Shown: positions 43,465 through 52,485, numbered from the stretch's first letter. The stretch is DNA of 64,000 nt from Pseudorhodoplanes sp049324435 (GCA_049324435.1 JBMOOQ010000016.1:1-64000), one strand, 5' to 3'. Numbers and translations are program-made. Notes: generated by a model from the letters alone, not told the origin.

Positions 43465-44253
43465 TCACTCGTCCAGGATCGCAACGGCGCGGGTCCAGCC
43501 GGCCGAGCCGCCTTTCACCTTGACCGGAAAGCACGACACGATGAAGCCGTTCGCCGGCAGACTTTCGAGATTGTGCAGCTTCTCGAGATGGCAATAGCCA
43601 ATGTCGCGACCGGCCTTGTGGCCTTCCCAGATAATCGAGGCGTCACGGTCCTGCGCGTAGCGCTTCGCCGTGAACGAGAATGGTGCGTCCCAGCTCCAGC
43701 CGTCGGTGCCGGTGACGCGCACGCCGCGCTCGGTGAGATAGAGCGTGGCGTCGCGGCCCATGCCGCAGCCTGAATCGACATAGTCGTCCTGGCCGTATTT
43801 GGCGCCGGCCGCGGTATTCACCAGAACGATGTCGAGCGGCTTCAGGGTGTGGCCGATGCGCTTGAGCTCTGCCTCCACATCTTGCGCGGTGACGACATAG
43901 CCGGACGGAAAGTGCCGGAAGTCGAGCTTCACGCCCGGCTGGAAGCACCAGTCGAGCGGGATCTGGTCGATGGTTATCGACGGTCTTGGTGCGCCGAGCG
44001 CATGGTCCTGGGTCGGGTGATAGTGCCAGGGCGCATCGAGATGCGTGCCGTTATGCGTCGTGATCTCGACCTTCTCCAGCGCCCAGCCCGCGCCGTCCGG
44101 CAGGTCGGACGCCTGCAATCCGGGAAAGAAGCCGCGGATGCGCTCGATCGTTTGGTCATGCCGCAGGTAATGGATTTTCGGCAGCGCGACCGGCGGGTCG
44201 CTGGCGACCTCGCTTTCGAGGGGAATCGAGATATCGATGATGCGTCGTGCCAT
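43465..44253 (-). CDS. Cyclase/kynurenine formamidase-like hydrolase
   Basis: A 262-aa member of the cyclase family (metal-dependent hydrolases that include bacterial kynurenine formamidase and isatin hydrolase). The metal motif HNGTHLDAPWHYHP (HxGTHxDxPxH) is present. Further features are DISIPLES at the start, and a C-terminal LESLPANGFIVSCFPVKVKGGSAGW. It is divergent from the Bug-type binding-protein gene, and convergent with MetE-like copy 4. It probably hydrolyses an amide or lactone of an aromatic or keto acid; the substrate is not known. Confidence 0.82.
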   Translation of the reverse strand: MARRIIDISIPLESEVASDPPVALPKIHYLRHDQTIERIRGFFPGLQASDLPDGAGWALEKVEITTHNGTHLDAPWHYHPTQDHALGAPRPSITIDQIPLDWCFQPGVKLDFRHFPSGYVVTAQDVEAELKRIGHTLKPLDIVLVNTAAGAKYGQDDYVDSGCGMGRDATLYLTERGVRVTGTDGWSWDAPFSFTAKRYAQDRDASIIWEGHKAGRDIGYCHLEKLHNLESLPANGFIVSCFPVKVKGGSAGWTRAVAILDE

Positions 44254-44352
44254 GGCCGATCCTGACGGTTACGGCCTTGCAAACCATGAGCTGAGAAGGG
44301 ATACAAGTACAGAAGCGGACGCCATGCGTCCGGCATGCACGGGAGGATCGCA

Positions 44353-45300
44353 ATGGTCAGGGCGGTATTGTCCGCGGCAGCGGCGCTTCTGGTAATGATC
44401 GGAACGGTTTCCGCTCAGAAATATCCGTCCCGGACTGTCGAGGTGATCATTCCATTCGCCGCGGGCGGCGGTGTGGATTTGATCGGACGCTCGATCGCCG
44501 CTTCGCTCGCCGAGCAGTTCGGCCAGCCCGTGGTGGTCCAGAACCGCGACGGCGCCGGCGGTACGATCGGCTTTGGCGCGCTCGCATCCGCGGCACCGGA
44601 CGGGTACACACTCGGATTCGGGCCGTCGACGCCGATCGCCAATGCGCCCTATCTGGTGAAAGGCGTGCGCTACAATCCGGAATCGTTCGACTATATCTGC
44701 CAGGTGTTCGAGAATCCGTTCTCGATTGCGGTCGGCCCGAACTCCCCGTTCAAGACCGCACAGGATCTGATGGCGGCTGCCAAGGACAAGAGCCTGAATT
44801 TCGGACATGCCGGCCTCGGCTCGATTCCGCATCTGTCGGTCGAGAATTTCGCCGAAGCGATGAAGATCAAGGTCCAGCATCTGCCGTTCCGCGGCGACGC
44901 CGCCATGCTGCCGGTGCTGATCAAGGGCGACCTCGATTTCGGCGCGCCGGCGCTGTCGTCGATTCGAGGCAACGGCCAGATCCGGCCGCTGGTCGTGTTC
45001 ACCGACAAGCGCGTCGCCGCCTATCCGGATGTGCCAACCGCGCGCGAGCTCGGCGTCAAGACATCGGTACCGCCCGGCCAGAACGGACTTTATGCGCCGA
45101 AGGGTCTGCCGGCGGAGGTGAAGGCGGCCCTCGAAAAGGCCTGCGCGAATGCCGTGAAGGCGGACAGCGTGCTCAAGGTGGTTGGCAACACCGGCAGCAG
45201 CATCGCCTATCTCGACGGCAAGCAGTTTCACGACCAGACCGTTGCCGATTACGCATTCAAGGGAGAGTTGATCAAGCGGCTGGGCCTCGGCGCGAATTAG
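44353..45300 (+). CDS. Tripartite tricarboxylate transporter binding protein (Bug/TctC)
   Basis: Periplasmic binding protein, 315 aa from ATG 44353, which has GGGAGGA six bases upstream. Signal peptide to about residue 21, then KYPSRTVEVIIPFAAGGGVDLIGR, typical for Bug proteins, and NRDGAGGTIGFGALASAAPDGYTL. No TctA/TctB membrane genes are near, so it is an orphan, which is common for Bug proteins. It is followed after 25 bp by the MaoC gene, so its ligand may feed the hydratase/dehydrogenase pair. Confidence 0.9.
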   Translation: MVRAVLSAAAALLVMIGTVSAQKYPSRTVEVIIPFAAGGGVDLIGRSIAASLAEQFGQPVVVQNRDGAGGTIGFGALASAAPDGYTLGFGPSTPIANAPYLVKGVRYNPESFDYICQVFENPFSIAVGPNSPFKTAQDLMAAAKDKSLNFGHAGLGSIPHLSVENFAEAMKIKVQHLPFRGDAAMLPVLIKGDLDFGAPALSSIRGNGQIRPLVVFTDKRVAAYPDVPTARELGVKTSVPPGQNGLYAPKGLPAEVKAALEKACANAVKADSVLKVVGNTGSSIAYLDGKQFHDQTVADYAFKGELIKRLGLGAN

Positions 45301-45325
45301 CGTCACTGCGTTCCCTGGTTCGGCC

Positions 45326-46183
45326 ATGCCGCTCGATCCCGCTCGGCTTCTGTCGCTGAAGCTGCCCGATATCGAGCAGCATTACACTGAAAAAGACGTC
45401 ATGCTTTATGCGCTTGGCGTCGGCCTCGGGCATGACCCCGTGGACACCCGCGAACTCGCCTTCGTCTACGAGAAGAACCTGAAGGTGCTGCCGACCTTTC
45501 CAGCGGTGCTCGGCTTCCGGCCCTTCCTGCTGCGCGAGATCGAATCCGGCATCAATTTCGAGATGACGGTGCACGGCGAGGAGCATCTCATCCTGCACAG
45601 GCCGCTTGCGACGTCCGGCACCATTATCGCGCGCCATCGTATCCATGATGTGATCGACAAGGGAGCGGGGAAGGGTGCACTCCTCCTGATGGAGCGCACG
45701 ATTTCCGACAACGCTACTGGCGACGCGCTCGCTACCATCCGCCAGACCGTCTTCTGCCGCGCCGATGGCGGCTTCAGCGGCACGACACGGCCGTCGCCGC
45801 CGGTCCATCCGGTCCCCAGCCGCGCGCCGGACCTCGTCTGCGACCTTAAGACCCGGCCCGAGATGGCGCTGATTTACCGGCTGTCGGCGGATGTGAACCC
45901 GCTGCATGCCGATCCGGACGTTGCGCGCGCCGCCGGATTCCCGCGGCCGATCCTGCAGGGGCTCGGCACCTTCGGCATTGCAGGTCATGCCATCCTGCGC
46001 AGCGTTTGCGGCTATGACCCGTCGCGGATGACGTCGATGTCCGGCCGCTTTTCCGCACCGGTCTATCCCGGCGACACCATTCGTACTGAAATCTGGCGCG
46101 ACGGCGAGATCGTAAGCTTTCGCGCGCGTGTGGTCGAACGCGATGCCGTTGCGATCGACAACGGACGGGCTAAGGTGACATGA
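45326..46183 (+). CDS. MaoC-family (2-enoyl-CoA hydratase 2-like) dehydratase
   Basis: A 285-aa protein with two hotdog units, like eukaryotic-type hydratase 2. The second unit carries the hydratase motif with Asp, Asn and His in SADVNPLHADPDVARAAGF (ADxNPLH), and RPILQGLGTFGIAGHAILR follows. The first unit is the degenerate partner. It overlaps the acyl-CoA dehydrogenase start by 4 bp, giving coupled translation. Together they could hydrate and dehydrogenate an acyl-CoA from a substrate bound by the preceding Bug protein (inference). Confidence 0.85.
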   Translation: MPLDPARLLSLKLPDIEQHYTEKDVMLYALGVGLGHDPVDTRELAFVYEKNLKVLPTFPAVLGFRPFLLREIESGINFEMTVHGEEHLILHRPLATSGTIIARHRIHDVIDKGAGKGALLLMERTISDNATGDALATIRQTVFCRADGGFSGTTRPSPPVHPVPSRAPDLVCDLKTRPEMALIYRLSADVNPLHADPDVARAAGFPRPILQGLGTFGIAGHAILRSVCGYDPSRMTSMSGRFSAPVYPGDTIRTEIWRDGEIVSFRARVVERDAVAIDNGRAKVT

Positions 46184-47343
46184 TGCGTGACGATGACGGC
46201 GATATTGCCGCGATCCGTGAGAGCGTGCGTGCGCTGTGCGCGGATTTTCCCGGCGAGTACTGGCGTGCGCTGGATCGTGAGCGCGCCTACCCGGCGGCGT
46301 TCGTCGATGCGCTGACCAAAGCGGGTTTCCTTGCTGCGCTCATCCCCGAAGACTATGGCGGCAGCGGATTGTCGATGCGCGCGGCCGCCGCAATCATGGA
46401 GGAGATCCAGGCGTCGGGATGCAACGGTGCAGCCTGCCATGCGCAGATGTATACCATGGGGACGGTCCTGCGGCATGGCAGCGATGCGCAAAAGCGTGCT
46501 TATCTTCCCGCGATCGCGCGCGGCGAACTGCGCCTGCAGGCTTTCGGCGTGACCGAGCCGACATCCGGGACCGATACGCTGTCGCTGCGCACCACCGCGG
46601 TCCGCGACGGCGACGATTACGTGATCAATGGTCAGAAAATCTGGACTTCGCGCGCCGAATATTCCGACCTGATGCTGCTCCTTGCTCGCACAACGCCGCG
46701 CGACCAGGTGCAGAAGCGGACGGATGGACTGTCCGTGCTGCTCATCGACATGCGCGCTGTGAAAGGCCGCGGCCTCACGATCCGTCCGATCCGCACCATG
46801 ATGAATCACGCCACGACCGAAGTGTTCTTCGACAATATGCGGGTGCCGGCATCGTCGCTGATCGGCGAGGAGGGCAAGGGCTTCCGCTATATCCTGTCCG
46901 GCATGAATGCCGAGCGCATCCTGATTGCGGCCGAATGCATCGGCGATGCGAAATGGTTCATCGCCAGGGCCTCGGCCTATGCGAAGGAGCGCTCGGTGTT
47001 TGGCCGGCCGATCGGCCAGAATCAGGGCGCGCAGTTCCCGATCGCGCGCGCCTATGCGCAGATGCGTGCCGCCGAACTGATGGTGCGCGAAGCGGCCGAG
47101 CGCTACGAAAGCGGCGCCGATGTCGGCGAGGAGGCGAATATGGCAAAGCTGCTCGCTGCCGATGCGTCATGGGCGGCGGCCGACATGTGCGTGCAAACCT
47201 TCGGCGGGTTCGGCTTTGCCGAAGAATACGATGTGGAGCGCAAATTTCGTGAGACGCGGCTCTATCAGGTGGCGCCGATCTCGACCAATCTGATCCTGTC
47301 CTATATCGCCGAGCATGTGCTCGGCCTGCCGCGTTCGTATTGA
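46180..47343 (+). CDS. Acyl-CoA dehydrogenase (IVD-type base position)
   Basis: FAD-dependent acyl-CoA dehydrogenase, 387 aa, with AFGVTEPTSGTDTLSLRTTA (FAD/substrate block) and QTFGGFGFAEEYDVERKFRETRLYQVAPISTN near the C terminus (key residues YQVAPISTN). The usual C-terminal YEGT glutamate is replaced by VAPIST, but E245 in GMNAERILIAAE lies where isovaleryl-CoA and long-chain enzymes keep their catalytic base. So it may be active with the alternative base. Its stop overlaps the region before the cupin gene, 6 bp before that start. Confidence 0.85.
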   Translation: MMRDDDGDIAAIRESVRALCADFPGEYWRALDRERAYPAAFVDALTKAGFLAALIPEDYGGSGLSMRAAAAIMEEIQASGCNGAACHAQMYTMGTVLRHGSDAQKRAYLPAIARGELRLQAFGVTEPTSGTDTLSLRTTAVRDGDDYVINGQKIWTSRAEYSDLMLLLARTTPRDQVQKRTDGLSVLLIDMRAVKGRGLTIRPIRTMMNHATTEVFFDNMRVPASSLIGEEGKGFRYILSGMNAERILIAAECIGDAKWFIARASAYAKERSVFGRPIGQNQGAQFPIARAYAQMRAAELMVREAAERYESGADVGEEANMAKLLAADASWAAADMCVQTFGGFGFAEEYDVERKFRETRLYQVAPISTNLILSYIAEHVLGLPRSY

Positions 47344-47348
47344 GGATC

Positions 47349-47783
47349 ATGTCCACAACCGCCGCCGATATTATCCGCCTGCTGGACCTTCAGCCGCATC
47401 CCGAAGGCGGGCATTACCGCGAGACGTTCCGCGACAGCCGGACCGACCACACCGGCCGCGCGTACTCGACCGCGATCTATTTCCTGCTGGCCCGCGGCGA
47501 ACGCTCGCACTGGCACCGTGTCGATGCGGTCGAGACCTGGCACTGGCATGCAGGCGCGCCGCTCAGGCTTGAGATTCACGAGCATTCACAGCGCACGACG
47601 GTGATGCTCGGACCCAACCTTGCCGCCGGGCAAAGGCCGCAGGGCATCGTGCCTATGAACGCCTGGCAGGCCGCCAAATCGCTCGGCGACTGGACGCTGG
47701 TCGGCTGTACGGTTGCGCCCGGTTTCGAATTTTCCGGATTCGAACTCGCACCGAAGGGCTGGTCGCCGGCCGGCTCTGAGTGA
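47349..47783 (+). CDS. DUF985 cupin protein
   Basis: A 144-aa single-domain cupin of the DUF985 family. Typical blocks are LDLQPHPEGGHYRETFRD, STAIYFLLARGERSHWHRVD, ETWHWHAGAPL and GPNLAAGQRPQGIVP. Histidines in SHWHR and WHWH may bind a metal. The function is unknown in the family. The start at 47349 is preceded by GAGG within the stop of the dehydrogenase gene. It ends the plus-strand set that starts with the Bug protein; whether it shares their job is not clear. Confidence 0.85.
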   Translation: MSTTAADIIRLLDLQPHPEGGHYRETFRDSRTDHTGRAYSTAIYFLLARGERSHWHRVDAVETWHWHAGAPLRLEIHEHSQRTTVMLGPNLAAGQRPQGIVPMNAWQAAKSLGDWTLVGCTVAPGFEFSGFELAPKGWSPAGSE

Positions 47784-47859
47784 GTGGAGCGGCGCGGCGG
47801 ATTGTCCCGGCCGGGAAAACCGTCCGGTCACACGCGCACTGCCGGATGCCATCCTACGA

Positions 47860-48585
47860 TCACGCCATATATTGCCCGCCATTGGCGGTGAGCGTCGAGC
47901 CGGTGATGAAGCCGGAATCGTCCGAGGCGAGGAACACCACGCAGCGTGCGATTTCCTCCGGCTCGCCGAGCCGGCCGACCGGAATGTGCGGCAAGATGCT
48001 TTTTTCCAGAACGTCTTGCGGCACCGCCTTCACCATTTCGGTAGCGATATAGCCCGGGCAGATCGCGTTCACGGTAATGCCGCTCTTGGCGCCCTCCTGC
48101 GCCAGGGCCTTGGTGAAGCCGATGTCGCCCGCCTTGGCCGCGGAATAATTCACCTGGCCCATCTGGCCCTTCTGGCCGTTGATCGAGGAGATGTTGATAA
48201 TGCGGCCGAACTTGCGCGCGCGCATGCCCTCGATGACGTGACGGGTCATGTTGAACAGCGAACCGAGATTGGTGTTGATGACGGCATTCCACTGATCGAG
48301 GGTCATCTTGTGGAACATGGTGTCGCGGGTGATGCCGGCATTGTTGACGAGCACCTCGACCGGACCGAGATCGGCCTCGACTTGCTTGATGCCTGCGCCG
48401 CACGCCTCGAAATTCGAAACGTCCCATTTGTAGACGGGAATGCCGGTTGCGGCCTTGAACTTCTGGGCGGCTTCATCGTTGCCGCCATAATTGGCCGCGA
48501 CATTGTATCCTGCCGCTTTCAGCGCCTTGCAGATCGCTTCGCCGATCCCGCGCGTCCCGCCCGTCACCAACGCCACCCGAGCCAT
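47860..48585 (-). CDS. phbB: Acetoacetyl-CoA reductase
   Basis: NADPH-dependent SDR that reduces acetoacetyl-CoA to (R)-3-hydroxybutyryl-CoA for polyhydroxybutyrate. The 241-aa protein has TGGTRGIGEAIC at the start, NNAGITRDTMFHKM, INISSINGQKGQMGQVNYSAAKAG with the Ser, Tyr and Lys of the active site, and CPGYIATEMVKAVP. These are specific PhbB/PhaB landmarks. It lies 140 bp downstream of phbA on the same strand with a GC-rich hairpin between them. Confidence 0.95.
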   Translation of the reverse strand: MARVALVTGGTRGIGEAICKALKAAGYNVAANYGGNDEAAQKFKAATGIPVYKWDVSNFEACGAGIKQVEADLGPVEVLVNNAGITRDTMFHKMTLDQWNAVINTNLGSLFNMTRHVIEGMRARKFGRIINISSINGQKGQMGQVNYSAAKAGDIGFTKALAQEGAKSGITVNAICPGYIATEMVKAVPQDVLEKSILPHIPVGRLGEPEEIARCVVFLASDDSGFITGSTLTANGGQYMA

Positions 48586-48646
48586 TGCTTCCCCCGCTTT
48601 TTGTCCGGCGCTCCCAACGGCCGGAACAACTACAGTAGAGACGTAA

Positions 48647-48670
48647 ATGGCCGGGGCAAGCCCCGGCCAT
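48647..48670. repeat. GC-rich palindrome between phbA and phbB
   Basis: An 11-bp stem ATGGCCGGGGC with its complement around AA. The 16-bp core CCGGGGCAAGCCCCGG is identical to that at 12823-12838. No U tract on the minus strand (TTTACGT follows), so it may reduce read-through or process the phbAB message, or simply be an interspersed repeat. Confidence 0.65.
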
Positions 48671-48725
48671 GACGCAAATCAACGCGGTGGCGCAGCCGCA
48701 GCGGCCGCGCGTCGCCGGAGAGCGG

Positions 48726-49904
48726 TTACGGCCGCTCGACGCACATCGCAATACCCATGCCGCCGCCGATGCAGAGCGTGGCAAGACCTTTCTTCGCGTT
48801 GCGCTTTTGCATCTCATGGAGCAGCGTAACAAGGACGCGGGCGCCGGATGCGCCGATCGGGTGGCCGATCGCGATCGCGCCGCCATTGACATTGACCTTC
48901 GACGTGTCGAAGCCAAGCTCCTTGTTCACGGCACAGGCCTGCGCAGCGAAGGCTTCGTTGGCCTCGATCAGGTCGAGATCCTGGACGCTCCAGCCCGCCT
49001 TCTTCAGCGCGGCGCGCGAGGCCGGTATCGGCCCGGTGCCCATGATCGAGGGATCGACGCCGGCATGGGCCCAGGAGGCGATGCGGGCAAGGATCGGCTT
49101 GCCGGCCTTTTTGGCCTCGGATGCCTTCATCAGCACGACCGCGGCGGCACCATCGTTGATGCCGGAGGCATTGGCGGCCGTCACCGAGCCTTCCTTGTCG
49201 AAGGCCGGCCGCAGCTTTGCGATCGACTCCATCGTCACGCCCGACTTCGGATATTCGTCGGTATCGACCACGATATCGCCCTTGCGCGACTTCACCGTGA
49301 CCGGCGCGATCTCGTCTTTGAACTTGCCGGCCTTGATCGCGGCTTCGGCCTTGTTCTGCGAGGCGACCGCGAACTCATCCTGCTGCTCGCGGGTGATCTG
49401 CCACTGCTTGGCGACGTTCTCGGCGGTGGTTCCCATGTGATAGCCGTTGAAGGCGTCCCAGAGGCCGTCCTTGATCATGGTATCGACCATCTGAAAATCG
49501 CCCATCTTCACGCCAGTGCGCAGATGTGCACAATGTGGCGCCATGCTCATGGATTCCTGGCCGCCGGCGACCACGATATCGGAATCGCCGTTGAGGATGG
49601 CCTGGTAGCCAAGCGCGACCGCCCGCAAGCCGGAGCCGCAGAGCTGGTTGACGCCCCAGGCCGGGCTCTCGACCGGAATGCCCGCTGCGATCGAGGCCTG
49701 CCGCGCCGGATTCTGACCCTGACCCGCGGTCAGGATCTGTCCCATAATGACTTCGGAGACCTGCTTGCCCTCGATCCCGGCCCGCTCCAGTGCCGCGGCG
49801 ATGGCAACCTTGCCGAGTTCGTGCGCCGGCAGGTTCGCGAAGGCCCCGTTGAATGCGCCGACCGGCGTCCGGGCGGCGCCGACAATGACGATGTCGTCCT
49901 GCAT
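48726..49904 (-). CDS. phbA: Acetyl-CoA acetyltransferase (PHB thiolase)
   Basis: Condenses two acetyl-CoA to acetoacetyl-CoA. The 392-aa protein has the nucleophile in NQLCGSGLRAV, the loop PHCAHLRTGVKMGDFQMVDTMIKDGLWDAF (key residues GVKMGDFQMVDTM) of biosynthetic thiolases, the histidine in GGAIAIGHPIGASG and the second cysteine in TLCIGGGMG. It is divergent from phaR with 185 bp between the starts, the usual place for PhaR-linked control. First gene of phbA-phbB. Confidence 0.95.
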   Translation of the reverse strand: MQDDIVIVGAARTPVGAFNGAFANLPAHELGKVAIAAALERAGIEGKQVSEVIMGQILTAGQGQNPARQASIAAGIPVESPAWGVNQLCGSGLRAVALGYQAILNGDSDIVVAGGQESMSMAPHCAHLRTGVKMGDFQMVDTMIKDGLWDAFNGYHMGTTAENVAKQWQITREQQDEFAVASQNKAEAAIKAGKFKDEIAPVTVKSRKGDIVVDTDEYPKSGVTMESIAKLRPAFDKEGSVTAANASGINDGAAAVVLMKASEAKKAGKPILARIASWAHAGVDPSIMGTGPIPASRAALKKAGWSVQDLDLIEANEAFAAQACAVNKELGFDTSKVNVNGGAIAIGHPIGASGARVLVTLLHEMQKRNAKKGLATLCIGGGMGIAMCVERP

Positions 49905-50089
49905 GAGTGAGAGCTCCTTGTGTGCTGGCGCAACGCCATAGCATGGCGCGTCCCGGCCTCAAAACCGTCAGGTCATGCAACAGCGACGGACGCGCCCCCC
50001 ACAAAACGGTGGCTAGCCGGGTTGAAACCGCCTATTTTCCACCCATCGGCCCGTTACCGGTCCCGGGCGGGCGTCACGCAAGCGGCATC

Positions 50090-50671
50090 ATGGCAAAGTC
50101 TGACGAACCCATCACGATCAAGAAATACGCCAACCGGCGCCTCTACAACACGGGCACCAGCACCTACGTCACGCTGGAGGATTTGGCGACAATGGTGAAG
50201 AACGGCGAAAATTTCGTCGTTTACGATGCCAAGACCTCCGAAGATATCACGCGGTCGGTGCTGGCCCAGATCATTTTCGAGCAGGAAAACAAGGAAGGGC
50301 AGAATCTCCTGCCAATCAACTTCCTTCGGCAGCTCATCCGCTTCTACGGCGATTCGATGCAGATGATGGTGCCGCGCTATCTGGAGGTCTCGCTGGAGTC
50401 CTTCACGCGCGAGCAGGAGAAGCTGCGTCAGCAAATGGCGGCCTTTGGCGTCAATGTACCGTCGTTCGGACCGATGGAAGAACAGGTCCGGCGCAATATG
50501 GAAATGTTCGAGAAGGCCTTCTCGATGTTCACGCCGTTCGGCCGCCGCGAGCCGGGTCAGGAAAAGGCCGAGACCGAAAAGCCCGCGACCTCGTCTGACG
50601 ACATCGACGCACTCAAGCGTCAGATGGAAGAGATGCAGAGGCGCATCGACAAGCTCAGCGACAAGAGCTGA
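50090..50671 (+). CDS. phaR: PHB synthesis repressor PhaR
   Basis: DNA- and granule-binding regulator that represses phasin and PHB-metabolic genes until PHB granules titrate it. The 193-aa protein has the N-terminal domain TIKKYANRRLYNTGTSTYVTLEDLATMV and EDITRSVLAQIIFEQE, followed by the C-terminal granule-related part LLPINFLRQLIRFYGDSMQMMVPRYLE (key residues FLRQLIRFYG). A C-terminal coiled-coil-like segment DIDALKRQMEEMQRRIDKLS ends it. The ATG at 50090 is the family start; the open frame to 49907 runs through promoter DNA. Confidence 0.93.
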   Translation: MAKSDEPITIKKYANRRLYNTGTSTYVTLEDLATMVKNGENFVVYDAKTSEDITRSVLAQIIFEQENKEGQNLLPINFLRQLIRFYGDSMQMMVPRYLEVSLESFTREQEKLRQQMAAFGVNVPSFGPMEEQVRRNMEMFEKAFSMFTPFGRREPGQEKAETEKPATSSDDIDALKRQMEEMQRRIDKLSDKS

Positions 50672-50706
50672 GGCCGCCTGCGCGGCAACGGTTCATCGTG
50701 CGGGCG

Positions 50707-52485
50707 TCAGGCCCGTGCCTTGTGCATATCCGTACCGGCACGCGCGTGTTGCGTATCGTACCAATCGAGTCGTGCGAGCCCGATATGCTCGCCCTGCAGA
50801 TAATCGCAGCCCCAGGCCGACAGGATCGCGGCGGCGCGCTCGTTCTGCACCCATTCCGCGACGGTTTTCAGCTTGAGCCCGCGCGCGAGATCGAGCATCA
50901 CACGCACGAATGTCCGGTCGTCTTGCGATCGCGTCAGATTCTGAACGAAGGCGCCGTCGATCTTGATCATATCGACGCCAAGGTGGCGCAGATTGCGGAA
51001 CGACGTATACCCGGCGCCGAAATCGTCGATTGCGATCTTTGAGCCGAGGTCTTTCACCCGCCGCACGAAGCCGCGCGCATTGTCGATGTCATGGATTGCG
51101 GTCGTTTCCGTGATCTCGACGATCAGCCGTTCGGCGACGCCCTGGTGCAGCCGCAGCATTCCTTCAAGCTTGGTCCACCAGTCCGGATCGGTGGTGCTCG
51201 CCGCCGAGACGTTGAGGCTTGCCCGCAATCCCGGATGTGCCGCCATTTCGGCGATCACAAGTTCAAGAACGCGCTGATCGAGCAAACGCGCAAGCCCAAG
51301 CCGCTCTGCGACCGGAATGATCTCGGTGGCCGGCACGAGGCTGCCATCGGGCCTGCGGATCCGCATCAGGCATTCGTGAAACACGATCTCCCGGGTCTGC
51401 GCGTCGACCACGGGTTCGTAGGCCAGCAGAATTCGCCGTTCGTTCAGCGCGTTGACGATCCCGTCGGTGGCACGGATATTCGCCCGGCGCTGGCTCTCGC
51501 GCTCGGGATTGGGTTGATAGGCGATGAAGGAGCCCGGCCGCTTGTCCTTGGCGTTGTCGAGACTTTCCTGGGCGCGCGCCAGAACGTCATCGACATTGTC
51601 GGCATGGCCCGGCGCGGTAACTCCTCCGATCGTCCCCGTAACCGAGACCGGGCCGGCTATCGTCATCACAACATCGTCGCGGATCGCGCTGAGAAAGCGG
51701 TCGGCGGCAACGCCAATCTCGTCTGGCGTGCAATGTTTCAGGATGATACCGAACTTGTTGCCTGAGAAGCGGCCAAGCACATCGGCGCCGCGCATCCGGC
51801 CGCGCAGGCGCTTGGCGATCACGCCGATCACCTCGTCCGCGATATCGTAGCCATAGGCCTTGTTGATCCGGCCGAGATTGTCGATTGCGACCAGCAAAAA
51901 TCCGCAGGAGGTTTGCGATGCCACTGCCTCCTGCAAAGTCTGGCTCAGCCGCTCCGTGAGATGCCAGCGATTGAATTCTCCAGTCAGCACGTCGAATCGC
52001 GACAGATACCGCAGGTGCTGTTCGCGCTCGTATCGGTCGTTAATGACGCGAATGACACCTTGCGCCCGGGACGGTCTGCCATCCGCACCGGCAAACCACC
52101 GGCCGATATCCTCAACCCACAGCTTGGTCGAGCGTGGCCCGCACTTCAGAGCATATTCCACCTGATAGGGGACACCGGGACCCGGATCGGCCTTGTCCGA
52201 ATGCATGACCGCGTCGAACCGGGTCTGTTCGTTGCCCGGATCGAGAAGATTGGCGAATCCGCGTCCGGTCGCGATCGGGCTTGCGTCGCGCAGTCCGAGA
52301 AGGCGCGCTGCGCCTGCACTCCAGGTCAGGGCATCGGTCTCGATCTGCCATTCATAGGCGGCTTCGCCGGCAGCCTGCATAATCGCAGCGTAATCCATCG
52401 CGGCAGAGGCTTCGTCGCTCGATGCCGAAGGATCCCGCTCCGTCCCCAGCGGGAGACGCGATATGCCGGTCGATTCTGTCACCAT
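50707..52485 (-). CDS. PAS-GGDEF(degenerate)-EAL c-di-GMP phosphodiesterase
   Basis: A 592-aa cytoplasmic signalling protein. An N-terminal PAS-like domain (about 35-155) leads to a GGDEF domain (about 160-330) whose motif is S241-G-N-K-F, so no cyclase activity is expected. The EAL domain (about 345-585) retains E371 in ECL (in place of EAL), N425, E457, DD 487-488, K508, E544 and Q564. Those are the usual metal and catalytic residues, so c-di-GMP hydrolysis is likely. It has no membrane helix. It is convergent with phaR, 35 bp between stops. It may sense a ligand through PAS. Confidence 0.88.
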   Translation of the reverse strand: MVTESTGISRLPLGTERDPSASSDEASAAMDYAAIMQAAGEAAYEWQIETDALTWSAGAARLLGLRDASPIATGRGFANLLDPGNEQTRFDAVMHSDKADPGPGVPYQVEYALKCGPRSTKLWVEDIGRWFAGADGRPSRAQGVIRVINDRYEREQHLRYLSRFDVLTGEFNRWHLTERLSQTLQEAVASQTSCGFLLVAIDNLGRINKAYGYDIADEVIGVIAKRLRGRMRGADVLGRFSGNKFGIILKHCTPDEIGVAADRFLSAIRDDVVMTIAGPVSVTGTIGGVTAPGHADNVDDVLARAQESLDNAKDKRPGSFIAYQPNPERESQRRANIRATDGIVNALNERRILLAYEPVVDAQTREIVFHECLMRIRRPDGSLVPATEIIPVAERLGLARLLDQRVLELVIAEMAAHPGLRASLNVSAASTTDPDWWTKLEGMLRLHQGVAERLIVEITETTAIHDIDNARGFVRRVKDLGSKIAIDDFGAGYTSFRNLRHLGVDMIKIDGAFVQNLTRSQDDRTFVRVMLDLARGLKLKTVAEWVQNERAAAILSAWGCDYLQGEHIGLARLDWYDTQHARAGTDMHKARA

